A stretch of 64,000 bases of DNA from Tenacibaculum sp. SG-28 (GTDB lineage: Bacteria > Bacteroidota > Bacteroidia > Flavobacteriales > Flavobacteriaceae). The notes under the pieces are model-generated. The model worked only from the letters and a program-made list of their open reading frames with translations. It was not told the DNA's origin and did not search any database. Position numbers and translations under genes: made by a program. The DNA is taken from positions 252,565 to 316,564 of the forward strand of contig NZ_MQVY01000003.1 of NCBI RefSeq assembly GCF_002954385.1. The letters run 5' to 3'. Below are positions 8,113-16,478 of the stretch, one piece after another. Position 1 is the first letter of the stretch, and each line of letters starts with the position of its first letter.

Positions 8113-10926
8113 ATGGCAAACAGAAAACGACTTTTTTTACTCGATGCATACGCTCTAATTTTTAGAGGATATTATGCTTTTATAAAAAATCCAAGAATTA
8201 ACTCTAAGGGTGTAGATACCTCAGCGATTCTTGGTTTTACCAATTCGTTGCTCGATGTAATTAAAAGAGAAAAACCAGACTATTTAGCTGTTTGTTTTGA
8301 CAAAGGTGGCAGCACAGGACGACTAGAAGCTTTTCCGGAATACAAGGCCAACAGACAGGAAACTCCTGAGGCTATTAAAGTTGCTGTCCCTTACATAGAA
8401 AAAATACTTGAGGCCATGCATATTCCAGCTATCATAAAAGAAGGATTTGAAGCCGACGACATTATTGGAACACTCGCAAAAAAAGCAGAAAAACAAGGTC
8501 TAGACACTTATATGGTTACTCCGGATAAGGATTTCGCCCAATTAGTATCTGAACATATATTCATGTATCGCCCACCAAGAATGGGCAATGGTTATGAAAA
8601 ATGGGGTATTGAAGAAGTTAAAGCTAAATTTTCAGTGGAACGACCTGAACAAGTAATTGATTATTTGGGAATGATGGGAGATGCAGTAGATAATATCCCC
8701 GGGTTACCAGGCGTAGGAGATAAAACCGCGAAGAAATTTATAGCTGCCTACGGAAGTATGGAAGGGCTTTTTGCAAATACCCATGAGCTAAAGGGTAAAA
8801 TGAAAGAAAAAGTAGAAGCAAATCAAGAACTAGGATTGTTATCAAAGCAATTGGCTACAATTATGCTAGACGTGCCAGTAAACTTAGATAAAGATAAACT
8901 TGTATTTGAAAAACCAGACCTCGACAAAACTATTGCAATATTCCAAGATCTTGAATTTCGACGTCTTGCAGATAGCATCCAAAGATCGTATGCAAATACC
9001 CAGGAAAAAGCTAGTAATTCCGGCGCTTTGGGAACTGTCAAAGTAGCACAGCAGTTTGATTTATTTTCAGCTCCTGGTTCGGGAAATATCTCTGAGGAGC
9101 AAACGATAAATGGTTTCAAAACGATTGAAAATACAGACCATTTATACCAAATAGTGCAATCACCCGTAAGTAGAAAACTGCTTTTAGAAAAACTTTTACA
9201 ACAAACCTCTGTTTGTTTTGATACAGAAACCACAGGACTGAAATCTTTAGAAGTAGCGATCATCGGCATTTCTTTTTCTTGGGAAGCTGGAAAAGGATAC
9301 TACCTAAGTTTACCAGAAGAACAAAATGAAACCAGAGAAATACTGCAAGAATTTCGGCCGTTTTTCACCGAAGAACGTATTGAAAAAATTGGTCACAATA
9401 TAAAATACGATATCAAAGTCTTGTCTAACTACGACATCCCTGTTACAGGAAAACTATTTGATACCATGATTGCGCATTATCTAATAAATCCTGACATGCG
9501 CCATAATATGGATGTACTCTCTGAAACCTACTTAAATTATCAGCCAGTTCCTATAACAACGCTAATCGGTAAAAAAGGAAAAAACCAGCTTTCTATGAGA
9601 GATATATCCCTCTCCAAACAAACCGAATATGCTGTAGAGGATGCGGATATCACATTACAATTAAAAAAACATTTTACTAAAGAATTAGCAAACGGTAACC
9701 TGTCCAATTTATTTTCTGAGGTAGAAACGCCTTTAGTTTCTGTCTTAACCGATATGGAAATTGAAGGAATCAATGTTAATACTTCCTTTTTAAAGGAACT
9801 TTCCAAAGAATTGACAAATGATATTGAAACTTTAGAACAAAAAATATATTCCCTTGCCGGAGAAGAATTCAATATTGCTTCTCCCAAACAGTTAGGCCCA
9901 ATTTTATTTGAAAAGTTACGTTTGGTTGAGAAACCAAAAAAGACAAAAACTGGGCAATATTCCACAGCGGAGGATGTATTATCTTCGCTTAAAGATCATG
10001 AAATAGTTGCTAACATACTTAGCTATCGCCAATTTAAAAAACTTCAAAACACCTATGTGGATGCGCTTCCAAACGAGATAAACCCTAAAACAGGAAGGAT
10101 TCACACGGTATATGCACAAGCAGTAGCAGCAACAGGTAGATTAAGCTCTACAAATCCTAATTTGCAAAATATCCCGATACGAACTAAACGAGGGCAAGAA
10201 GTTCGAAAAGCTTTTATTCCACGTAATGAAAATTATGTGTTGCTCGCTGCAGATTACAGTCAAATTGAGCTGCGAATTATTGCCGCTCTTAGTGCGGAAA
10301 AAACAATGATAAAAGCATTCCAGGAAGGAGAGGACATTCATGCCTCTACTGCTTCTAAAGTCTTTAAGGTTCCGATTGAAGAAGTGACCCGAGAACAGCG
10401 AAGTAATGCTAAAACTGTAAACTTTGGTATCATCTATGGCGTTTCTGCTTTTGGGCTTAGTAACCAAACCTCCTTGAGTAGAAAGGAGGCAAAAGTGCTT
10501 ATTGATGCTTATTACGAAACGTATCCAAACCTTAAAAACTACATGGCTAAACAGGTTGATTTTGCAAGAGAAAATGGATATGTAGAAACCATTTTAAAAA
10601 GAAGACGATATTTAAAAGACATAAATTCTAGAAATGCAATAGTACGAGGAGCAGCAGAGAGAAATGCCGTGAATGCCCCAATTCAAGGAAGTGCTGCTGA
10701 TATCATTAAACTAGCAATGATCAACATACACAAAAGGTTTAAAAAAGAAAAATTTGCCTCCAAAATGTTACTACAAGTTCATGACGAACTAGTTTTTGAC
10801 GCACATAAAGAAGAATTGGAAATAATACAACCAATCATTAAAGAAGAAATGGAAAATGCTTTCCAGCTTTCAGTTCCTTTAGATGTAGAAATTGGAATCG
10901 GACAAAACTGGTTAGAGGCCCATTAA
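8113..10926 (+). CDS. polA: DNA polymerase I
   Basis: A complete 937-residue family A polymerase. The 5'-3' exonuclease domain spans about residues 1-290 (motifs FEADDIIGT, VTPDKDF, GDAVDNIPG). The 3'-5' exonuclease domain spans about 345-530 and keeps the DxE pair Asp370/Glu372 in FDTETTGL, so proofreading should be active. The polymerase domain holds motif A DYSQIELRI (Asp714), motif B RSNAKTVNFGIIYG and motif C QVHDELVFD (His890-Asp891). It acts in Okazaki fragment processing and excision repair. It appears to be a single-gene unit ended by the hairpin at 10954-10985. Confidence 0.98.
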   Translation: MANRKRLFLLDAYALIFRGYYAFIKNPRINSKGVDTSAILGFTNSLLDVIKREKPDYLAVCFDKGGSTGRLEAFPEYKANRQETPEAIKVAVPYIEKILEAMHIPAIIKEGFEADDIIGTLAKKAEKQGLDTYMVTPDKDFAQLVSEHIFMYRPPRMGNGYEKWGIEEVKAKFSVERPEQVIDYLGMMGDAVDNIPGLPGVGDKTAKKFIAAYGSMEGLFANTHELKGKMKEKVEANQELGLLSKQLATIMLDVPVNLDKDKLVFEKPDLDKTIAIFQDLEFRRLADSIQRSYANTQEKASNSGALGTVKVAQQFDLFSAPGSGNISEEQTINGFKTIENTDHLYQIVQSPVSRKLLLEKLLQQTSVCFDTETTGLKSLEVAIIGISFSWEAGKGYYLSLPEEQNETREILQEFRPFFTEERIEKIGHNIKYDIKVLSNYDIPVTGKLFDTMIAHYLINPDMRHNMDVLSETYLNYQPVPITTLIGKKGKNQLSMRDISLSKQTEYAVEDADITLQLKKHFTKELANGNLSNLFSEVETPLVSVLTDMEIEGINVNTSFLKELSKELTNDIETLEQKIYSLAGEEFNIASPKQLGPILFEKLRLVEKPKKTKTGQYSTAEDVLSSLKDHEIVANILSYRQFKKLQNTYVDALPNEINPKTGRIHTVYAQAVAATGRLSSTNPNLQNIPIRTKRGQEVRKAFIPRNENYVLLAADYSQIELRIIAALSAEKTMIKAFQEGEDIHASTASKVFKVPIEEVTREQRSNAKTVNFGIIYGVSAFGLSNQTSLSRKEAKVLIDAYYETYPNLKNYMAKQVDFARENGYVETILKRRRYLKDINSRNAIVRGAAERNAVNAPIQGSAADIIKLAMINIHKRFKKEKFASKMLLQVHDELVFDAHKEELEIIQPIIKEEMENAFQLSVPLDVEIGIGQNWLEAH

Positions 10927-10953
10927 TATTTTAAATATCTCTTTTAAAAATAA

Positions 10954-10985
10954 AAGCACGCATTTTTCTAAATGCGTGCTTCCTT
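10954..10985 (+). terminator. Terminator after polA
   Basis: A perfect 11-bp stem AGCACGCATTT / AAATGCGTGCT with a TTCT loop, 28 bases after the polA stop. The downstream T run is weak, but the upstream A run would also allow termination of leftward transcripts such as the small gene at 11001-11102. Confidence 0.7.
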
Positions 10986-11000
10986 GTTCAAAAGGTTTTT

Positions 11001-11102
11001 TTAATGACTGATTGCGTGTCCGGCTGCTTTGCCAAACTCTGCTAAAATCAATGATAAATTTCTAAAAACCCTTTGAACCCCCTTAAGTAGTTTTTGCTTC
11101 AT
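11001..11102 (-). CDS. Small ORF with strong promoter (33 residues, unknown)
   Basis: This ORF encodes a basic, amphipathic peptide that starts MKQKLLKGVQ and ends FGKAAGHAISH. It would be missed by length cut-offs. Support comes from context: 28 bases upstream sits the best match to the Bacteroidota promoter in the window (TTG, 19-base spacer, TAAATTTG), with nothing else for it to drive, and the hairpin at 10954-10980 lies just after the stop. The function is unknown. The alternating basic and hydrophobic residues would form an amphipathic helix that could bind membrane. It could instead be a small RNA with a chance ORF. Confidence 0.45.
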   Translation of the reverse strand: MKQKLLKGVQRVFRNLSLILAEFGKAAGHAISH

Positions 11103-11129
11103 TGATAACAATTTAAAATTTCCCCAATT

Positions 11130-11159
11130 CAAATTTAAGGATAATTAACTGAAAACCAA
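11130..11159 (-). promoter_or_regulatory. Consensus promoter for the 33-residue ORF
   Basis: On the minus strand TTG (11157-11159), a 19-base spacer and TAAATTTG (11130-11137) match the Bacteroidota sigma-A promoter with correct spacing. The predicted start is near 11125, leaving a leader of about 22 bases before the ATG at 11102. Confidence 0.65.
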
Positions 11160-11274
11160 TGACTTTTGCTCTATTTATCGGTTAAAATACAGAAAGAATG
11201 CATAATTTCATGAAATCTTTACGATATACGTAAAAAACTCACTACTAAGAAGTTACTTATAACAAGGGTAATTC

Positions 11275-11640
11275 TTACAATACCTTCGTAAAATCATCGA
11301 AAGCTACATAATAGGGCTTATCTTTAAATACAGGCAATTCAATACTCTCCGCATTGGCGATACCGATACCAGCGAACCACACTTTTGCATTCTGTTTTTT
11401 GGCATGGGTTACAAAGGTTTCCATCCATATTTTGTCATAATCGTGGGGCGTTTGAATGTTGTTCGTAACTTTTACCAATACAAATATGGTTGGCTCTCCT
11501 TTTTTAAAAAGAACAAATTGAGGATGCTTTTTAAGGGCACTATTCACTGCTACAAATTCATATCCCATTTTTTGCAACTTTTTACCAACGATATTCATTC
11601 CTAAATTGTGTAATTCTTGCTCTGTTAATGCCTGCATCAT
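11275..11640 (-). CDS. Conserved hypothetical protein, coupled to a DEAD-box helicase
   Basis: A 121-residue soluble protein with no signal peptide or membrane segment and no motif that I recognise with confidence. The pattern LGMNIVGKKLQKMGYEF, then FVLFKKGEPTIFVLVKV, and later AKVWFAGIGIAN suggests an alternating alpha/beta fold, possibly a nuclease-like fold, but no catalytic signature is clear. Its ATG overlaps the TGA stop of the upstream helicase gene by four bases (ATGA), so translation is probably coupled and the two products may work together. Confidence 0.7.
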   Translation of the reverse strand: MMQALTEQELHNLGMNIVGKKLQKMGYEFVAVNSALKKHPQFVLFKKGEPTIFVLVKVTNNIQTPHDYDKIWMETFVTHAKKQNAKVWFAGIGIANAESIELPVFKDKPYYVAFDDFTKVL

Positions 11641-12995
11641 TTGCGTTTCTTGTTGCGTTTATTATAATTTTTATCCCCTCTCGTTTTAGGCTTTTTATAC
11701 TTCTTGGAAATTTCTCTTCGGTACGAACCTCCGAGGTTTACTTTCTTATTTTTTTCCTTTTTTTCGTGAAATGCAGGACCGGGAACATACTCTAAAGAAG
11801 TTCTATTTTTAGATTGTTCTCTTCCTTCATCTGGTCGTTCTTCTTCCGTTAATTCTTTCGATATTTCTATATGGTCAGGAATCTCAACTACAGGAATGGT
11901 ATAATCCATCAACGCCTCAATTTGCTGTTTTTGACCTTGCTCTTTTTCCGTAGTTAATAAAATAGATTTTCCCATTTGCTTTGCGCGACCAGTTCTACCA
12001 ATTCGATGCATATAATTTTCTGGATACTGCGTCGGGTTAAAACTAATCACGTGCGAAATTTCTTGTAAATCCAACCCTCTTGCAATTACGTCCGTAGCAA
12101 TTAAAATTCGATGATTCCCCTTGTTAAATTCTTCAATCGAGCGCAAGCGATAATTTTGAGTTTTATTCGAGTGAATTACGCAAACTTGATTTGGAAACTC
12201 CTCTTTAATACTATTAAAAATTCTATCTGCATTTCGCTTATTTGGTGCAAAAACCAATACTTTTTTAAATACCGTAGCATTGGAGAAGAAGTTTTTTAAT
12301 AGGTTAATTTTTGTATAAAAATTTGGAATGTCATACGAAACCTGTTCAATGTTATCTAAGGGTGTTCCGCTTACGGCAATGGCTATTTTTTTGGGCGCAA
12401 TAAAGTAGGTATCGATTAATGCATCAACGTCGCCTGTCATGGTTGCAGAAAACATTATATTTTGACGGCGTTGCGGAAGCAGATCAAAAATATTGAGGAT
12501 TTGAAATCGAAAGCCTAAATCTAACATTACATCCACCTCATCAATAACGAGTTTTTGAATGGATTTTAGTTTTAAAACATTACTCAAGGCCAAATCATAC
12601 AAACGACCAGGCGTAGCAACAATAATATCCGAACCCTGAAGCACCAATTCTTTGTGTCTATTAAGATTTACTCCTCCATACACCCCGATTGTGCGAAGTG
12701 TCATATACTTTGCTAATTTTTCGATTTCCTCTACCACCTGAATTACTAATTCTCTTGTAGGTACTAGAATTAATACTCTAGGATGTTGTTGTTTCGAAAA
12801 CTTTAAATCTCTTAAAATAGGTAAAATATATGCAAATGTTTTACCGGTTCCGGTTTGTGCAATTCCAACCATATCGCTTCCAGATCGGAGAATTGGAAAG
12901 GCTTGCTCTTGAATAGGAGTTGGTGTTTCAAAACCGAGGTCTTCGATTGCATTCCGAAGTGGATTAGACAAATCTATATCTGAAAAAGAAACCAT
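11637..12995 (-). CDS. DEAD-box family RNA helicase with DEVD motif II
   Basis: A 452-residue ATP-dependent RNA helicase. Visible motifs are the Q motif with TPIQEQAF, motif I AQTGTGKT, motif Ia PTRELV, motif II VIDEVD, motif III SAT, and the C-terminal motifs RGLD and HRIGRTGR. Motif II is DEVD rather than DEAD, which keeps the two catalytic acidic residues. The last 60 residues are rich in Lys and Arg, as expected for an RNA-binding tail. It likely remodels rRNA or mRNA structure. The downstream 121-residue protein overlaps its stop codon. Confidence 0.92.
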   Translation of the reverse strand: MVSFSDIDLSNPLRNAIEDLGFETPTPIQEQAFPILRSGSDMVGIAQTGTGKTFAYILPILRDLKFSKQQHPRVLILVPTRELVIQVVEEIEKLAKYMTLRTIGVYGGVNLNRHKELVLQGSDIIVATPGRLYDLALSNVLKLKSIQKLVIDEVDVMLDLGFRFQILNIFDLLPQRRQNIMFSATMTGDVDALIDTYFIAPKKIAIAVSGTPLDNIEQVSYDIPNFYTKINLLKNFFSNATVFKKVLVFAPNKRNADRIFNSIKEEFPNQVCVIHSNKTQNYRLRSIEEFNKGNHRILIATDVIARGLDLQEISHVISFNPTQYPENYMHRIGRTGRAKQMGKSILLTTEKEQGQKQQIEALMDYTIPVVEIPDHIEISKELTEEERPDEGREQSKNRTSLEYVPGPAFHEKKEKNKKVNLGGSYRREISKKYKKPKTRGDKNYNKRNKKRK

Positions 12996-13037
12996 TTTGA
13001 ATTTTTTGACAAAGGTACGGTTTCTGTAGTTATAAAA

Positions 13038-13184
13038 TTACACCCAAGACTTAAACAAGGTATTGTAAAAAATGCGTTTACAAGATTGACATTTAAATTT
13101 TGACGAAATCAATAAAAACTTTTCTATTGGAGTGCGTTTTACTCTTCGAAATACTTTAGCATTGCAGCTGGGACAGTTACTCAT
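13038..13184 (-). CDS. Small zinc-ribbon protein (48 residues)
   Basis: This short gene runs from ATG 13184 to TAA 13038. It has two CxxC knuckles, MSNCPSC at the start and FKCQSC near residue 32, separated by about 25 residues that include the basic stretch RRVKRTP. That is the layout of a treble-clef or zinc-ribbon mini-protein that binds nucleic acid or a ribosomal partner. It is isolated, between the helicase operon and the aminotransferase. The perfect spacing of the cysteine pairs makes a chance ORF unlikely. The function is unknown. Confidence 0.65.
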   Translation of the reverse strand: MSNCPSCNAKVFRRVKRTPIEKFLLISSKFKCQSCKRIFYNTLFKSWV

Positions 13185-13212
13185 GATATTTAACGTTAGC
13201 TAGTGTTATAAA

Positions 13213-13239
13213 ATGACACATTAAGTGATACGATGTCAT
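13213..13239. repeat. Inverted repeat upstream of the zinc-ribbon gene
   Basis: ATGACA (13213-13218) and TGTCAT (13234-13239) form arms separated by 15 bases, 29 bases before the start codon of the zinc-ribbon gene. The position fits an operator, but the arms are short. Confidence 0.25.
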
Positions 13240-13275
13240 CTATGATTTATTTATAATTGGGGGAGTGAATGAACA

Positions 13276-13317
13276 AGGATAAGATGTAAATACAAGAAAT
13301 TACATGCTTATCCTTTT
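13276..13317. repeat. Long hairpin in the gap before the zinc-ribbon gene
   Basis: AAGGATAAG and CTTATCCTT form perfect outer arms, with TGTAA / TTACA pairing inside. There is no T run on either side, so it is not a classical terminator. It may be a protein site, an RNA structure or a transcription block. Confidence 0.4.
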
Positions 13318-13385
13318 GAATCATTTACTTGGTCTATGAACGTTAGTTTTCCTTACAGAGAAACTATTTTTTATCGAAGTATTAT

Positions 13386-13406
13386 AAAAAAGTACTAAAG
13401 TAGTAC
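13386..13406 (-). terminator. Terminator built into the aminotransferase stop codon
   Basis: On the minus strand GTACTA, a CTT loop and TAGTAC form a hairpin followed by six T. The 5' arm encodes the last residues (Val-Leu), the loop encodes the final Leu, and the 3' arm begins with the TAG stop codon itself. Confidence 0.65.
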
Positions 13407-14582
13407 CTGTTTTATCCTGTGCATAGCCTCCCTTAGTTGAGATTCAGAGGTTGCATAAGACAATCGAATACAATCAGGAGCACCAAAAGCCTCGCCAGTT
13501 ACGGTAGCTACATTTGCCTCTTCTAGTAAAAGCATTGAAAAATCATTAGCATTTGCAATAATTCTTCCAGCTATTGTCTTTCCAAAAAAGTTAGAAACAT
13601 CGGGAAATATATAGAAAGCTCCTGCAGGAACATTTAGTCTAATTCCCTCTATTTCTCCCAATAAATCTAAAACAATATCCCTACGTCTATGAAATTCCTC
13701 TACCATGTATTGAACTTTTTGAGGAGCCGCTAAAACCGCTGTTATAGCAGCACGTTGTGCAATACAATTTGTTCCCGAGGTAATCTGACCTTGCATTTTT
13801 GTACACGCTTTTGCGATCCATTCAGGAGCGCCTATAAATCCTATCCTCCAACCGGTCATTGCAAAAGCTTTGGCCAAACCATTAACAGTGATCGTTCGCT
13901 CGTACATATTTTCAATCGCTGCAAAACTAAAAAGCTTACTGCCGTAATTAATATGCTCGTAGATTTCATCAGAAAGCACATAAATTTGAGGGTGTTTCTC
14001 TAAAACTTTTGCCAAAGCTCTGTACTCTTCTTCCGTATAAATGGTACCGCTTGGGTTGTTAGGAGAGTTAAAGAAAATCATTTTTGTTTTTGGCGTAATT
14101 GCGGCCTCTAATTGTTCTGGAGTGATCTTAAAGTCATTTTCTATAGAGGACGGAATTTCGACAAATTTTGCCTCACACAAAGTAGCAATTGCAGAGTAAC
14201 TAACCCAATACGGCGCTGGTAAAATAACTTCATCACCAGGATTCAATAGAACTTGGGCTACATTTGCTATCGACTGTTTCGCTCCTGTAGACACCACAAC
14301 CTGACTAGGTTTGTAAGTAAGATTATTGTCTCGTTTGAATTTGGTGCATATTGCCTCTTTTAACTCAGCATATCCGTCTACGGGTGTATAGGAATTATAA
14401 TCTTCATTAATAGCGTTAACAGCAGCCTCTTTAATGAAATCTGGTGTATTAAAATCGGGCTCTCCCAAACTAAGGCTAATAATATCTTTTCCCTCAGATT
14501 TTAATTCTCTGGCTTTTGCAGCCATTGCTAATGTTTGAGAAACAGGTAAACTGTTAATTCTTTTGGATAATGCGTCTGACAT
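13395..14582 (-). CDS. Class I aspartate-type aminotransferase
   Basis: A 395-residue PLP enzyme of fold type I, aspartate aminotransferase Ib-gamma type. It shows LSLGEPDFNTP near the N-terminus, the NSPNNPSGTIY motif, DEIYEHI and the Schiff-base lysine in NGLAKAFAMTGWRIGF (about residue 238), with the C-terminal substrate arginine in IRLSYA. It interconverts aspartate and oxaloacetate with glutamate, although broader specificity (prephenate, aromatic) occurs in the family. It lies 29 bases after the fatty acid desaturase gene in the same direction, and its own hairpin terminator overlaps the stop. Confidence 0.92.
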   Translation of the reverse strand: MSDALSKRINSLPVSQTLAMAAKARELKSEGKDIISLSLGEPDFNTPDFIKEAAVNAINEDYNSYTPVDGYAELKEAICTKFKRDNNLTYKPSQVVVSTGAKQSIANVAQVLLNPGDEVILPAPYWVSYSAIATLCEAKFVEIPSSIENDFKITPEQLEAAITPKTKMIFFNSPNNPSGTIYTEEEYRALAKVLEKHPQIYVLSDEIYEHINYGSKLFSFAAIENMYERTITVNGLAKAFAMTGWRIGFIGAPEWIAKACTKMQGQITSGTNCIAQRAAITAVLAAPQKVQYMVEEFHRRRDIVLDLLGEIEGIRLNVPAGAFYIFPDVSNFFGKTIAGRIIANANDFSMLLLEEANVATVTGEAFGAPDCIRLSYATSESQLREAMHRIKQVLL

Positions 14583-14611
14583 TTTTTTAAAATAATTTGT
14601 GTTGTTTATTT

Positions 14612-15703
14612 TTACGCTAGTTGTGGGTTTTTACCAAGCTCGGCAAGGTGTTTAAAGTGTTCTATAATTGCCATTCTAGTTGTTTTGTATTCGTTGTAAG
14701 GCAAATTAAACTCTAATGCGGTTTCTTTCACTATTTTTGCTAATTTCTTGTAGTGTACATGCGAGATATGAGGAAAAATGTGATGTTCCACTTGATGGTT
14801 CAGTCCGCCGGTATAAAAATTAATAAACCAATTTTTAGGAGCGAAATTTGCTGTGGTATACAACTGGTGAATTGCCCAGGTATTTTTCATATTTCCTTTA
14901 TCGTCAGGCAAAGGCATATCTGTTTTTGGAACCACGTGCGCTAATTGAAAAACAACACTTAATATAATCCCTGCAGTGTAGTGCATTACAAAAAATCCTA
15001 GTAATACTTTCCACCAAGAAATATGTAGCACTACAATAGGTAAAACAATCCAGAAAGAATAGTAAAACAACTTCGATACTACCAATTTGGTCCATTCTGC
15101 TTTTGGGTTTGGAAATTTACCGTAAGATAATTTTCGTTTTAAATACCTATGCATTTGCTTAAAATCTGTGGTAATCGCCCAATTAATAGTTAATAATCCA
15201 TACAGAAAAAAAGAATAATACTTCTGAAATTTATGAATCCACATCCAGTTGGCGTGCTTGGAAAAACGGATTATTCGACCAGCATCAATGTCTTCGTCAT
15301 GATCTTTGATGTTCGTATAGGTGTGATGCAATACGTTGTGTTGTACCTTCCAGTTGTACACATTTCCAGCCAATATGTATATACTACTTCCCATGAGCTT
15401 ATTTACCCATTTGTTGCTAGAAAAAGACTCGTGGTTGGCATCGTGCATAACATTCATTCCAACTCCTGCCATTCCTACACCCATAACAACGGCAAGTAAA
15501 AGTTTAATCCATTGGGAAATATCTAAGGTTAGAATCAAAATAAATGGAACGATAAATAACGCAAACATAACAATTGCCTTGGAGTAGAGTTTCCAATTAC
15601 CTGTTCGCTTTAGATTGTTCTCTTTAAAATAAGTATTAACTCTTTTATTTAAAGTTCTAAAAAATTTTTTATTATCGATTCTCGAGAAGTTAACGGTTTT
15701 CAT
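14612..15703 (-). CDS. Fatty acid desaturase (acyl-lipid/acyl-CoA type)
   Basis: A 363-residue integral membrane di-iron enzyme with hydrophobic segments near residues 45-85 and 210-250. The three histidine boxes are HDANHE, HNVLHH and HQVEHH. The last box fits the front-end/linoleoyl-CoA type in having a Gln-x-x-His-His arrangement. It has no cytochrome b5 domain, so it needs an external electron donor. It introduces a cis double bond into membrane acyl chains and is a common cold-adaptation enzyme in marine flavobacteria. It is divergent from rsmG, with facing promoter boxes. Confidence 0.9.
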   Translation of the reverse strand: MKTVNFSRIDNKKFFRTLNKRVNTYFKENNLKRTGNWKLYSKAIVMFALFIVPFILILTLDISQWIKLLLAVVMGVGMAGVGMNVMHDANHESFSSNKWVNKLMGSSIYILAGNVYNWKVQHNVLHHTYTNIKDHDEDIDAGRIIRFSKHANWMWIHKFQKYYSFFLYGLLTINWAITTDFKQMHRYLKRKLSYGKFPNPKAEWTKLVVSKLFYYSFWIVLPIVVLHISWWKVLLGFFVMHYTAGIILSVVFQLAHVVPKTDMPLPDDKGNMKNTWAIHQLYTTANFAPKNWFINFYTGGLNHQVEHHIFPHISHVHYKKLAKIVKETALEFNLPYNEYKTTRMAIIEHFKHLAELGKNPQLA

Positions 15704-15722
15704 ACGAAATGTATTTAGATTA

Positions 15723-15730
15723 CAAAAGTA
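15723..15730 (-). promoter_or_regulatory. -7 promoter element of the desaturase gene
   Basis: TACTTTTG on the minus strand matches TAnnTTTG, 20 bases before the ATG at 15703. No convincing -33 element is visible. Confidence 0.45.
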
Positions 15731-15820
15731 ATTGTTTTACGCTTTGTTTATGAATTTTTAGAGACTTTTTAACGATAATAATAACTTGTAATAAAAAATA
15801 AACAAAACCATTTTGTTTTT

Positions 15821-15828
15821 TATTTTTG
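15821..15828 (+). promoter_or_regulatory. -7 promoter element of rsmG
   Basis: TATTTTTG matches TAnnTTTG, 17 bases before the rsmG ATG, which predicts a leader of about 13 bases. The surrounding T-rich run lowers confidence. Confidence 0.4.
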
Positions 15829-15845
15829 CATAGAAATCAGCACCT

Positions 15846-16478
15846 ATGGAAATCTTACAAAAATACTTTAATAACCTGTCTGAAAAACAAATAGAACAAT
15901 TTGAAAAATTACAGGAATTATACAAAGACTGGAATTTAAAGATTAACGTAGTTTCTAGAAAAGACATTGATGAATTATACCTTCGACACGTACTTCATTC
16001 TTTAGGAATTGCAAAAGTAATGGCGTTTCAACCGAAAGCTAAGGTCATGGATGTTGGAACAGGAGGTGGATTTCCCGGAATTCCATTGGCTATTTTATTT
16101 CCTGAAACACAATTTCATCTTGTAGATTCTATTGGTAAAAAAATTAAAGTCGTTAGAGAAGTTGTGGAAGGGCTCGGTCTTGAAAATGTTAAAACGACTC
16201 ATGGAAGAGTTGAAGAAGTCTCGGAAACATACGATTTTATTGTGAGTAGAGCTGTTGCACAAATGGAAACATTTCACCGATGGGTGAAAAACAAAGTACA
16301 CAAAAAACAGCAACACCCGCTTAAAAACGGTATCTTGTACCTGAAAGGTGGTGACTTAACTTTGGAGTTGTCTAAATTTCCAAAAGCAACGGTATACCCA
16401 CTTACTGATTTTTTTGATGAAGATTTTTTTGAAACCAAAAAAGTAGTACACCTTCCCATAAAATATAAAGGAAGCTAG
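15846..16478 (+). CDS. rsmG: 16S rRNA (guanine-527-N7) methyltransferase
   Basis: A 210-residue Rossmann-fold methyltransferase of full family length. The S-adenosylmethionine-binding loop VMDVGTGGGFPGIPLA lies near residues 62-77 and is followed by HLVDSIGKKIKVV. The N-terminal LSEKQIEQFEKLQELYKDWN and VVSRKDIDELYLRHVLHS are typical of RsmG. It methylates G527 in the 530 loop of 16S rRNA, and loss gives low-level streptomycin resistance in other bacteria. The gene converges on the DUF1501 gene and overlaps it by four bases at the stops. Confidence 0.96.
   Translation: MEILQKYFNNLSEKQIEQFEKLQELYKDWNLKINVVSRKDIDELYLRHVLHSLGIAKVMAFQPKAKVMDVGTGGGFPGIPLAILFPETQFHLVDSIGKKIKVVREVVEGLGLENVKTTHGRVEEVSETYDFIVSRAVAQMETFHRWVKNKVHKKQQHPLKNGILYLKGGDLTLELSKFPKATVYPLTDFFDEDFFETKKVVHLPIKYKGS

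Noticed and set aside
9540..9965. A 141-residue ORF antisense to polA
   Set aside because: polA is intact and conserved through this stretch; the antisense frame shows no motif and is a codon-usage shadow.
11275..11640. Calling the 121-residue protein a Nqr subunit F
   Set aside because: Similar proteins are sometimes labelled that way in databases as far as I recall, but it has no ferredoxin, FAD or NADH motifs, and the true nqrF is at 34813.
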